From Cellulomonas shaoxiangyii (GTDB lineage Bacteria; Actinomycetota; Actinomycetes; Actinomycetales; Cellulomonadaceae), in NCBI RefSeq assembly GCF_004798685.1, contig NZ_CP039291.1:2170001-2234000 (forward strand): a stretch of DNA of 64,000 nucleotides, read 5' to 3'. The notes beneath the pieces are model-generated. The model had not been told where the DNA came from. It searched no databases and worked only from the letters and a program-made list of their open reading frames with translations. Below, one piece after another: positions 53,663-60,380 of the stretch. The stretch's first letter is position 1. The number at the start of each line of letters is the position of its first letter. The position numbers and the translations under genes were made by a program.

Positions 53663-54089
53663 GCGGGTCTCCTTCGTCGGGGCGCGGGGCGCGCGGCGCT
53701 GCGTCGTGCGGGGTCCGGCTCGTGCCGGTGCGGCGGCGACGCCGTCCCGACGGGTGCTGCGCGACGCTGCGCAGCGAGAACGGCCGCTCGTGGCGGCCGT
53801 GGTCCACCCTGCGCGGTTCGTCCGGTCCGCCGCAACTACCCGACAGTAACCATTCGGTGAACTCGTCCCATGAGCCGGCTGCGCGTCCGCCGCCTGCAGA
53901 CGCGGCCGTCGCCGGCGGACGCAGCCGTCGCCGTTCGCCCCCGCCGAGACGCCGCGGCCTCGGCGACGCCTGAGCGTCGCCGAGGCCGCTGCGACCCACG
54001 TGCTCGTCTCGACACGCCGCCGGCGGGCGGTGGGCAGGCGGGCGTCGGCAGGTCGGTCGACCGCAGCCGTTCGACGCCGCCGGGCGCCT
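53663..54089. other. Intergenic region upstream of the nuclease gene
   Basis: These 427 bp hold no supported gene. From right to left they contain the surface-operon terminator (53954-53989), a region with GTTCACC and GTTACTG 12 bp apart on the minus strand (53844-53862), and the nuclease 5' leader with its ribosome binding site (53663-53680). The -10 of the nuclease promoter was not located with confidence. Confidence 0.6.
53954..53989 (-). terminator. Terminator of the SipW surface operon
   Basis: A perfect 16-bp stem (53954-53969 with 53974-53989) with a CTGA loop, 100 bp after the stop of the last surface gene. It separates that operon from the nuclease gene. Confidence 0.88.
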
Positions 54090-54938
54090 TCACGCCGTCG
54101 GCGGCCCCTCCGCGCCGCGCGCGGACCGCCGACGACGACGCGTCCCCGCGAGCAGCAGGGATCCGACGCCGACCGCGCCGACCGCGAGCAGCGCGGCCCG
54201 CAGCAGGTCCGCACCGGTCATGGCGAGGACACCCGGACGTCCGGCCGGCTGCTGGGCGCCCGTCCCGGCGGGATGGTCGCCGGGGGTCTCCCCGCGGATC
54301 TCCAGGTGCACGACGAACGACGCCGCCCGCGCGCCGACCTCGGCGCGGTTGCCGCTGGTCGACGACGCCGGGAACGTGTAGCCCACGGTGAGGGGCGTGC
54401 TCTGGCCCGGGGCCAGCTCGACCTGCGCGACCTGGGTCCGCCCCGCCTCGGCGAGCGCGCGGAAGGAGGCCGCGCCGCTCGCCGACGCGGAGGTCCAGTC
54501 GAGCTGGAGGTCGTCGTAGAACTCGTCGGTCACGGGCCCCTGGAGGTCGACCTCCTGCACCCAGGCGCGCAGCGTGCCGGTCGTCGGGCCGTCGTTGCGC
54601 ACGCTGACGGTGCGCACGGCGCGGTCCCCGGGCACGGTCACGGGCACGCCGACGAACGACCTGTCGGCGGTCGTGTACGTCGTGCCGTCCCACGCGAGGG
54701 CGACCGTCTCGCCCGCCCACCGGGTGTCCAGCGCCCCCGCACCGACCCCGGGGGCCGCAGGCGCGGGATCGGCCTGACCCGCCGCGGGTGCTGCGGCCGA
54801 CCCTGCTGCGGCCGAGCCTGCCGACCCGGCCGTCGCGGTCGTCTCGGCCGTCTCGGGAGCCGCGGAGGTCGGCTGCACCACGATGAGCGCCCCGACCAGG
54901 GCCAGGACGGCGACGACACCGGTCCGGGCGCGCCTCAT
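54090..54938 (-). CDS. Secreted protein with LAMTG sorting signal
   Basis: A 282-residue protein with a Sec signal peptide (TGVVAVLALVGALIVVQPTSA, cleavage near residue 26), an Ala/Pro/Thr-rich stretch, a beta-rich domain (about 75-215, VALAWDGTTYTTADRSFVGVPVTV in two parts), and a C-terminal LAMTG (about 238-242), a hydrophobic helix and a run of arginines. That tail is a cell-wall sorting signal of the LAxTG type used by class E sortases of high-GC Actinobacteria. No sortase gene is in the window. Its ATG overlaps the preceding gene by 4 bases. It is probably the wall-anchored member of the operon. Confidence 0.82.
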   Translation of the reverse strand: MRRARTGVVAVLALVGALIVVQPTSAAPETAETTATAGSAGSAAAGSAAAPAAGQADPAPAAPGVGAGALDTRWAGETVALAWDGTTYTTADRSFVGVPVTVPGDRAVRTVSVRNDGPTTGTLRAWVQEVDLQGPVTDEFYDDLQLDWTSASASGAASFRALAEAGRTQVAQVELAPGQSTPLTVGYTFPASSTSGNRAEVGARAASFVVHLEIRGETPGDHPAGTGAQQPAGRPGVLAMTGADLLRAALLAVGAVGVGSLLLAGTRRRRRSARGAEGPPTA

Positions 54939-55660
54939 GCCTCCTCCTCTCCGGGGCGGAAGGTCCGGAACGAGAACGTCAGCGTGTGGTCGGGCTCGTC
55001 GGCAGGGTCGACGTCCTCCCCGACGGTGGCGGACCACGTGTCGGAGCCCGTGACCTCCACGGGGGCGTCGAGTCCCGGGACGACCGCGCTTCCGGCGGCC
55101 GTCACGGTGTCGGTGTGCTCACCGGAGACCGGTGCCCACGTCGCGACGAGGCACCAGTACTCCGAGGTGGGCGTGACGGCGTCGCTGTACCCGGCCGTCC
55201 ACGGCGTGGAGGTGAGCGAAGACTCGGCCGTCGCCGACGCCGTGCACGCCGCCGGGGACTCCACCTGGGTCAGGGTCCACGTCGACGCCCCGAAGAGCCC
55301 GCCGGCGACGGCCGGCTCCACCGTGTAGGCCAGGCCGCGGTTGCCCTGCGCCAGGGAGTCCACCTGCACCGGGATCGCGACGGTGCCGCCCTTCCCGTCG
55401 TTGTACAGCTCGGCCGCCTCGGCGGCGCCGAACGTGAACACCGCCCGGTCGGGGTGCTGGTCGCCGGACGTCGTGTAGGTGACCTCGCCGGGCGCACCGG
55501 CACCGAACACGACCGCGCCGAGCGGGATGCGGGCGTCGACGGCCTCGGCGTCGCGCCACAGGGCGAGCGAGGCGCCCGCACCGAGGCCGAGGGCCACCGC
55601 GAGCAGCAGGACCAGGGCCGTGACGGCTCGTCGCGGCACGGCCGCACGCGTGCGCGTCAT
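54935..55660 (-). CDS. Alternate-signal-peptide exported protein (SipW-dependent type)
   Basis: A 241-residue protein with Arg-rich N-terminus, hydrophobic segment (VTALVLLLAVALGLGAGASLALW) and the ALWRDAEAVDAR junction typical of substrates of SipW-like peptidases. The rest is beta-rich with two cysteine pairs candidates (ESPAACTAS and EYWCLVATW). No anchor is present. Overlaps of 4 bases at both ends tie it to its neighbours. The function is not known; camelysin/TasA-like matrix subunits have the same kind of signal. Confidence 0.75.
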   Translation of the reverse strand: MTRTRAAVPRRAVTALVLLLAVALGLGAGASLALWRDAEAVDARIPLGAVVFGAGAPGEVTYTTSGDQHPDRAVFTFGAAEAAELYNDGKGGTVAIPVQVDSLAQGNRGLAYTVEPAVAGGLFGASTWTLTQVESPAACTASATAESSLTSTPWTAGYSDAVTPTSEYWCLVATWAPVSGEHTDTVTAAGSAVVPGLDAPVEVTGSDTWSATVGEDVDPADEPDHTLTFSFRTFRPGEEEA

Positions 55661-56307
55661 GACGTGAACCCCTTCCCGTCGCGCACCTGCGCGAGCTCGA
55701 TCCGGATGCCGCCGAGCGAGGCCGCGACCGCCTCCCGGACGCCGGGGACCTCGCCCGACGCGTCGGGCTCCGCCAGCGGGACGTCGCCCGTGAGCGACGC
55801 CGTCACGACGATCCGCCACGGTGCGTCGCCCCACGCGGCGACCTCGGCCGGCGTGAGGTTGTCGGCCGGGGACTGCAGGACGACGGCGCTTCCCAGGGGT
55901 GCCGGCTCGGTGGCCGCACCGTCGGGGTCCACCACGACGTACGTGGCCTCGACGCCCGCCGGGGCGGAGAACCCGTCGTCCCACGAGACCGTCAGGCGGG
56001 CGGCGAGGTTGTCGCCCACGAGCCGCGGCCGGAACTCCTGCGTGAGGGTGAGGGAGTCGCCCGGTGTCGCGAGGTGGTCGACCGTGCCGTCGTCGAGGAC
56101 CTCCCCGGCGCGCGGCGCGGCGACGTCGGGGCTGGTCTCCTGCCAGGCGGCGGCGCCGACGAGCTCGACGTCCAGGTCGCCGTGGCGGACCAGACCGCCC
56201 ACGCCCTCGCTGTCGCGCCCCCAGAGGGCGTAGGTGGGCCCGGCGACCAGGGCCGCGACCACGACGCCCGTGATCGCGAGCCTCGTCGCGTCGCGGCGGC
56301 GGCTCAT
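55657..56307 (-). CDS. Alternate-signal-peptide exported protein (SipW-dependent type)
   Basis: A 216-residue protein starting MSRRRDATRLAITGVVVAAL with the junction GPTYALWGRDSEGVGGLVRHG, then GDLDVELVG, the consensus start of the mature alternate-type (TasA/camelysin-like) domain. The body is beta-rich and lacks cysteine. It has GGAGG 6 bases before the ATG. It overlaps SipW (4 bases) and the next gene (4 bases). It resembles the 196-residue protein upstream in signal junction and in the VGDNLAARLTVSWDD / LDGDNLVANLTL segment, so the two are probably paralogues. Confidence 0.8.
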   Translation of the reverse strand: MSRRRDATRLAITGVVVAALVAGPTYALWGRDSEGVGGLVRHGDLDVELVGAAAWQETSPDVAAPRAGEVLDDGTVDHLATPGDSLTLTQEFRPRLVGDNLAARLTVSWDDGFSAPAGVEATYVVVDPDGAATEPAPLGSAVVLQSPADNLTPAEVAAWGDAPWRIVVTASLTGDVPLAEPDASGEVPGVREAVAASLGGIRIELAQVRDGKGFTS

Positions 56308-56969
56308 GGTGCACCTCCTGGGCTGGGGACGCGGGCCGTCAGGGCCTCGTCGGGTCGGTGGTCGGGTCCGTGGTCGGGTCGGTGGTCGGGTCGGTCGTCG
56401 GTCGGGTCGGGGGCAGGGGTCCGGTCGTCGCTCGTGGCAGTGGCACGGTCCGGGCGCAGGAGCATGAGGACCGCGTAGACGAGCAGCGCCGCGGCGACGG
56501 CGACCACGACGGTCCCCCGGTGGCCGCCGAGCCACAGCGACACGTGCCCGACAGCGGGCACGTGGTAGAGCGCGACGCCCTTGATCTGCTCGGGCACCAG
56601 CGGGTCGTCGTCCGCGCCGTTGGCGTCGCCGCGGGTGACGAACCGGACGCCGTCGCCCGTGAACTGCTTGTCGACCACGCGGTGCGTGACGAGCGTCGGG
56701 TCGTCGGACACCGGCTGGAACGTCACGACGTCGCCGACCTGGACCTCGGCCGCGGCGTCCTGCACGCCGCGCACGACGACCACGTCGCCGGGCTCGTACG
56801 TCGGCACCATCGACCCGGTGAGGACGGTCAACGCGGCCCCGTCGAGCGCCCGGGGGACGACGACGAGCGCGCCGGCGAGGGCGAGCACCGCGACGAGCAG
56901 CGCGGTCGTCACCGCCGAGAGCAGGCCCGCGAGCGCGCTGTCGCCGCGTGCACCGTCGGGTGTGCCCAC
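56304..56969 (-). CDS. SipW-type (S26B) signal peptidase I
   Basis: A 221-residue membrane protease. The catalytic serine is in LTGSMVPTYEPGD (about residue 53), and the second box DPTLVTHRVVD has His where classic bacterial enzymes have Lys, the mark of the ER/archaeal/SipW type. One N-terminal helix and one C-terminal helix (VVVAVAAALLVYAVLMLL) anchor it. The last 40 residues repeat DHRPD-type units. It is flanked by genes whose products carry matching alternate signal peptides, so these are its likely substrates. The GTG start has a strong GGAGG. Confidence 0.92.
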   Translation of the reverse strand: MGTPDGARGDSALAGLLSAVTTALLVAVLALAGALVVVPRALDGAALTVLTGSMVPTYEPGDVVVVRGVQDAAAEVQVGDVVTFQPVSDDPTLVTHRVVDKQFTGDGVRFVTRGDANGADDDPLVPEQIKGVALYHVPAVGHVSLWLGGHRGTVVVAVAAALLVYAVLMLLRPDRATATSDDRTPAPDPTDDRPDHRPDHGPDHRPDEALTARVPSPGGAP

Positions 56970-57087
56970 GGTCGCCTCCTCCTCCTCGTCGGTCCGGGAT
57001 GTCGGTCAGGGATGTCTGTCAGGGATGTCGAGCGGGTGCGATGGGGCGGGTGGGGCGGGCGCGACGGCGCCCGCCCCACGCCACCGG

Positions 57088-57678
57088 TCAGCGACGGATC
57101 TGCTCCAGCGTCACCGAGAGGCCGGAGAGGGTCGACGTCTCCAGCACCTGGTCGCGGTTGTCGGCGTCGAAGCTCACGCGCACGACGACCGAGAGGTCCG
57201 CGACGCCGTCGAGCGTCTCGCCGACCTCGGTGCGGCCGAGCTCGTCCGGGTTGTCGATCGACTGCAGCTCGACGGGGACGGGCGTACCGAGGGGGGCCGT
57301 CGCGAGGACCTGGTCCCCCTGGACGACGTCGTACTGGACCGTGACCCCGGGCGGCAGCGTGCTCGCGCCGGTGTCGGCGAGGGTCAGGTTGGCGACGAGG
57401 TTGTCACCGTCGAGCGCCACGTCGAAGCCCTGCGTGCCCTCGATCGTGTCGCCGGGCACCATCTGCCACGTGGCGAGGTCGATGTCGTGCGGGGAGTCCG
57501 CGCGGTCGTACGACACGTCCTTCCACGTCGTCTGCAGAGCGGCGACGTCGAGGTTGCCGTTCGTGATCGTGCCGCCGTCGAGGTCGTCGCTGTCGCTCCA
57601 CAGCGCGAACGTCGTGCCACCGGCCAGGAGCGCGACGCCTGCCACGCCGGCGACGGCGCCCTTGGTCCTGTTCTTCAT
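57088..57678 (-). CDS. Alternate-signal-peptide exported protein (camelysin/TasA-like)
   Basis: A 196-residue protein starting MKNRTKGAVAGVAGVALLAG with the junction TTFALWSDSDDLDGGTITNG and NGNLDV, the clearest match in this locus to the SipW-processed alternate signal peptide class. The mature part is beta-rich, with repeated Val/Thr/Asp strands and no cysteine. The ATG was chosen over upstream starts because the family N-terminus begins there. It precedes sipW by 118 bp and follows the adhesin by 114 bp. TasA-like proteins polymerise into fibres; that role is inferred. Confidence 0.82.
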   Translation of the reverse strand: MKNRTKGAVAGVAGVALLAGGTTFALWSDSDDLDGGTITNGNLDVAALQTTWKDVSYDRADSPHDIDLATWQMVPGDTIEGTQGFDVALDGDNLVANLTLADTGASTLPPGVTVQYDVVQGDQVLATAPLGTPVPVELQSIDNPDELGRTEVGETLDGVADLSVVVRVSFDADNRDQVLETSTLSGLSVTLEQIRR

Positions 57679-57792
57679 GGTTGCCTGCCTCTCTCTGGTT
57701 GGCGCCCGGGACGGGCGGCACAGGCTCCGCGAGGGAGACCTGCGGGTCTGTTCTCGTCGGGAGGTCGGACGGCGCACGGCGCGCCGTCCGGG

Positions 57793-60036
57793 TCAGGGTC
57801 GCGGGACGACCTGCCGCGTCGCGGTGCAGGTGACCTGCTCCCCCGCGGCGAGCTCGCCGAGCACCACGTCGGTGCCCGCGCCGTGCGCGCCGCAGTCCAG
57901 GTGGGCCGGGTCGTCGGTGACGAGCGGGGAACCGTCCCGCGTCTCGGTCACCAGGTCGACCACGGACACGTCGCGCAGCGGCACCGAGCCGGTGTTCGTC
58001 ACGACGTAGGTCCAGGTGACGGGGGTGCCGGGGGTGAGCCGCGCACCGTCGTCGAGCGGCGCACCGTCGGCGGCGGCGGTCTTGTCGACCGTCAGGCCGA
58101 GACCGACCAGGTCGACGCTCGCGCACAGCCCCGCCGCCTGGGACGCGGGCTCGCAGCCGAGCGGTCCCGCAGCCGGGGGCGTCGCCGACCCGACCGCGAC
58201 GTTGCGCATCGCGGCGCCCGCCGTGCCCGGCACCTGCGTCACCGTCATGCGGTACGTCAGGGTCACCGAGGCCCCGACGTCGAGCGGGCCGGACCACGTG
58301 ATGCGGTCCGCCGTCACCGACGCCGTCCCGGTGGACGCCGTGACCTCGCCGAGCGTCGCGTACGGGAGCGCGCCGGTCAGGTCGTCGACGACGTACGCCG
58401 GACGGTCGTGCGTGAAGGCGACGTTCCCGGTGTTGCGGAGCGTCACGGTGTAGGCGACCGTCCCGGTGCCGTCGGTGAGGTACGGCACGTCCGCGCTCTT
58501 GGCGACCGTGAGCTGCGTCGCCAGGATCTGCACCTGCCAGTCCTCGACGTCGCCCGCGACGGCCGGACCGGTCGCGGACGCCAGGTCCGCGGGGTCCGTC
58601 GACGCGCGCAGCCGGAGGAACGACGTGCCGCCGCGGGTGTCCGCCGGGACCTGCGACCAGGTGAGCGTCACGACGTCACCGGCGGCCGACCCGCCGGGGC
58701 AGGCCACCGTGTCCGACCGCTCGTCGTCGTCGTACGTCCCGTTGCCGTCCCAGTCCAGCCAGGCCGCGACGTGGGCACCGCTCCCGCGGCACCGCGCGGT
58801 CGCCAGCGTGTACGGCGCCACGGCGGGCTCCACCTCGACCGCGGCGGGGCTGCCGCCCGCCCCGAAGGCGTCCTCGTCGGGGACGTCCGCGGTGGCGTCG
58901 GCGCTGAACGGCACGGTGGTGTTGGCGCGCACGTCCGCACCGAGGCTGACGTCCGGCGCACCGCGCGTCGCGACCGCCGTGCCCACCTGGTAGCAGGCGC
59001 CGTCGCACACGGTCCCGGCCAGGCGCGTCCGCCCGGGGGGCAGCTCCCCGCCCGACCACGTCGGCCGCACGACCGCCCCGGCCACGCCGTAGCTCTCCGG
59101 TGCGTCGCCGTGGTCGACGCCGAGCACGTAGCCCACCGCCGCGGCGCTGAAGCCCTGGCCCACCAGCTCGACGTCGAGCGTGTCCACGTCCTGCGCGAGC
59201 AGGACCGCGGTGGCCGAACCGTCACCGCACTGCACCGACTCGTTGAAGAGCCGTGCCGACCAGCCGGCGGCCTCCTGGGCGATGTCGACGGTCGCCGTGT
59301 GGGTCTGCCCCGCACAGGCACCCTGGTAGCGGTCGATGACGCGCCACGGCGAGGCGGCCGACGCCGCGGTCGCCTTGACGTGCTCGATCATCCAGGCGTC
59401 GTTGGGACCGGGGCCCTGGTTGAGCGACTCCGGCTCGGCGAACACCAGGCCGCCGAGCTCGACGGGGTCGCTGCCGATCCGGTTGCCTCCTGCCCGTCCC
59501 TGCTCGTCGTACCGGACGACCTCGGCGTCGCAGGAGACGGTGAACGTCGTGGTGTCGTCGTCGACCACCTGGCGGACTCCCGCGGGCGGCATCCCGGGGT
59601 AGAGCTGGCCGAGCCCGTCCGTCGAGCGGCCCACGGTCCCGTCCGGGTTCTCCCAGCTGTTCGCGCGCGGCGCGTACGCCGTGACGGGACCGCCCGACGT
59701 CAGGTCCGAGAGCGTGCAGGTGACCTCGAGCCAGGCGTCGTCGCCCAGCTCGTGCCAGTTGGTCACCGTGGTGCCGTCGGTGACGGTCTCGTTCTCACCG
59801 GCCCAGGTGATCCACGCGATGTCGGGGACCGCCGCGTCCTGGTGGGCGCCCGTCGCGTAGACCCGGGCCCCGGTCGAGCTGCCGGCGGCCGAGTGGTCGG
59901 TCGCGGCCGCTCGCGTGGCGCCCGTGACGGGCACGAGTGCGAGCGCGAGCCCGACGGCCACGGCACCGGCGACGACCCGCGCGATGCCGTCACGCCCGGG
60001 TGCGTCCGCCCGGGGACGGCGTGCGTTCGTGTGCAT
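57793..60036 (-). CDS. Secreted adhesin-like protein with GEVED and DUF11 domains
   Basis: A 747-residue secreted protein. The Sec signal covers about residues 19-47 (ARVVAGAVAVGLALALVPV). An N-terminal beta-rich part (about 60-300) is followed by a GEVED-type segment (HGDAPESYG at about 305; DWDGNGTYDDDE at about 430; VEDWQVQIL at about 505) and two DUF11-type repeats (LTVAKSADVPYL at about 512 and LTVDKTAAADG at about 650). It ends abruptly at TRQVVPRP with no sorting motif or membrane helix. First gene of the SipW locus, with GGAGG before the ATG. Probable surface fibre component; partner choice is unknown. Confidence 0.82.
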   Translation of the reverse strand: MHTNARRPRADAPGRDGIARVVAGAVAVGLALALVPVTGATRAAATDHSAAGSSTGARVYATGAHQDAAVPDIAWITWAGENETVTDGTTVTNWHELGDDAWLEVTCTLSDLTSGGPVTAYAPRANSWENPDGTVGRSTDGLGQLYPGMPPAGVRQVVDDDTTTFTVSCDAEVVRYDEQGRAGGNRIGSDPVELGGLVFAEPESLNQGPGPNDAWMIEHVKATAASAASPWRVIDRYQGACAGQTHTATVDIAQEAAGWSARLFNESVQCGDGSATAVLLAQDVDTLDVELVGQGFSAAAVGYVLGVDHGDAPESYGVAGAVVRPTWSGGELPPGRTRLAGTVCDGACYQVGTAVATRGAPDVSLGADVRANTTVPFSADATADVPDEDAFGAGGSPAAVEVEPAVAPYTLATARCRGSGAHVAAWLDWDGNGTYDDDERSDTVACPGGSAAGDVVTLTWSQVPADTRGGTSFLRLRASTDPADLASATGPAVAGDVEDWQVQILATQLTVAKSADVPYLTDGTGTVAYTVTLRNTGNVAFTHDRPAYVVDDLTGALPYATLGEVTASTGTASVTADRITWSGPLDVGASVTLTYRMTVTQVPGTAGAAMRNVAVGSATPPAAGPLGCEPASQAAGLCASVDLVGLGLTVDKTAAADGAPLDDGARLTPGTPVTWTYVVTNTGSVPLRDVSVVDLVTETRDGSPLVTDDPAHLDCGAHGAGTDVVLGELAAGEQVTCTATRQVVPRP

Positions 60037-60310
60037 CCTCGTGCCTCCTGCCGAGTCCTTTCCCTGGCGGCACCCCCAGGGCAGGGAGGGGAGGCCGTTC
60101 CTTCTTCCGAGTGGACGGGCTCCAGGAAAACAACCCAGATGGACGAACGTCCAACTGGGCGAACGGGACACACGGGCGCCATCCGGGACGAACCCGGCGT
60201 GGCGATCCCGCGCCGCGGGGGCGCCGATCGCCGCACCGGGGACCTTCGTCCCGGCCGCCGGCGTGCTGTCGACCTCGTCGTCGGCGCCGGTGCATGACGT
60301 CCACGACGTC
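60037..60310 (-). promoter_or_regulatory. Upstream region of the surface operon with a 26-bp operator-like palindrome
   Basis: No gene is seen here. At 60134-60159 the sequence CCCAGATGGAC-GAAC-GTCCAACTGGG forms an 11-bp-armed palindrome with one mismatch pair, about 100 bp before the adhesin ATG; a TTGGAC that could be a -35 lies within it. A smaller hairpin (CCCTGG 60062-60067 with CCAGGG 60076-60081) lies in the leader. No TANNNT -10 is evident. Confidence 0.55.
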
Positions 60311-60350
60311 GACGGCGGCGGTGCGAGGACGTCCTCGCACCGCCGCCGTC
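60311..60350 (-). terminator. pheST terminator, perfect 40-bp palindrome
   Basis: The sequence is an uninterrupted 20-bp inverted repeat (60311-60330 and 60331-60350) without spacer, 30 bp after the pheT stop codon. In RNA the central bases form the loop, leaving a stem of about 18 bp. Confidence 0.88.
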
Positions 60351-60380
60351 ACGGGGTCCCGGCCGGGGCCGGGTGCGCGA

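Noticed and set aside
60062..60081. A cyclic-di-GMP or other riboswitch in the leader of the surface operon
   Set aside because: Only a 6-bp hairpin is visible; the conserved cores of known riboswitch classes are not present.
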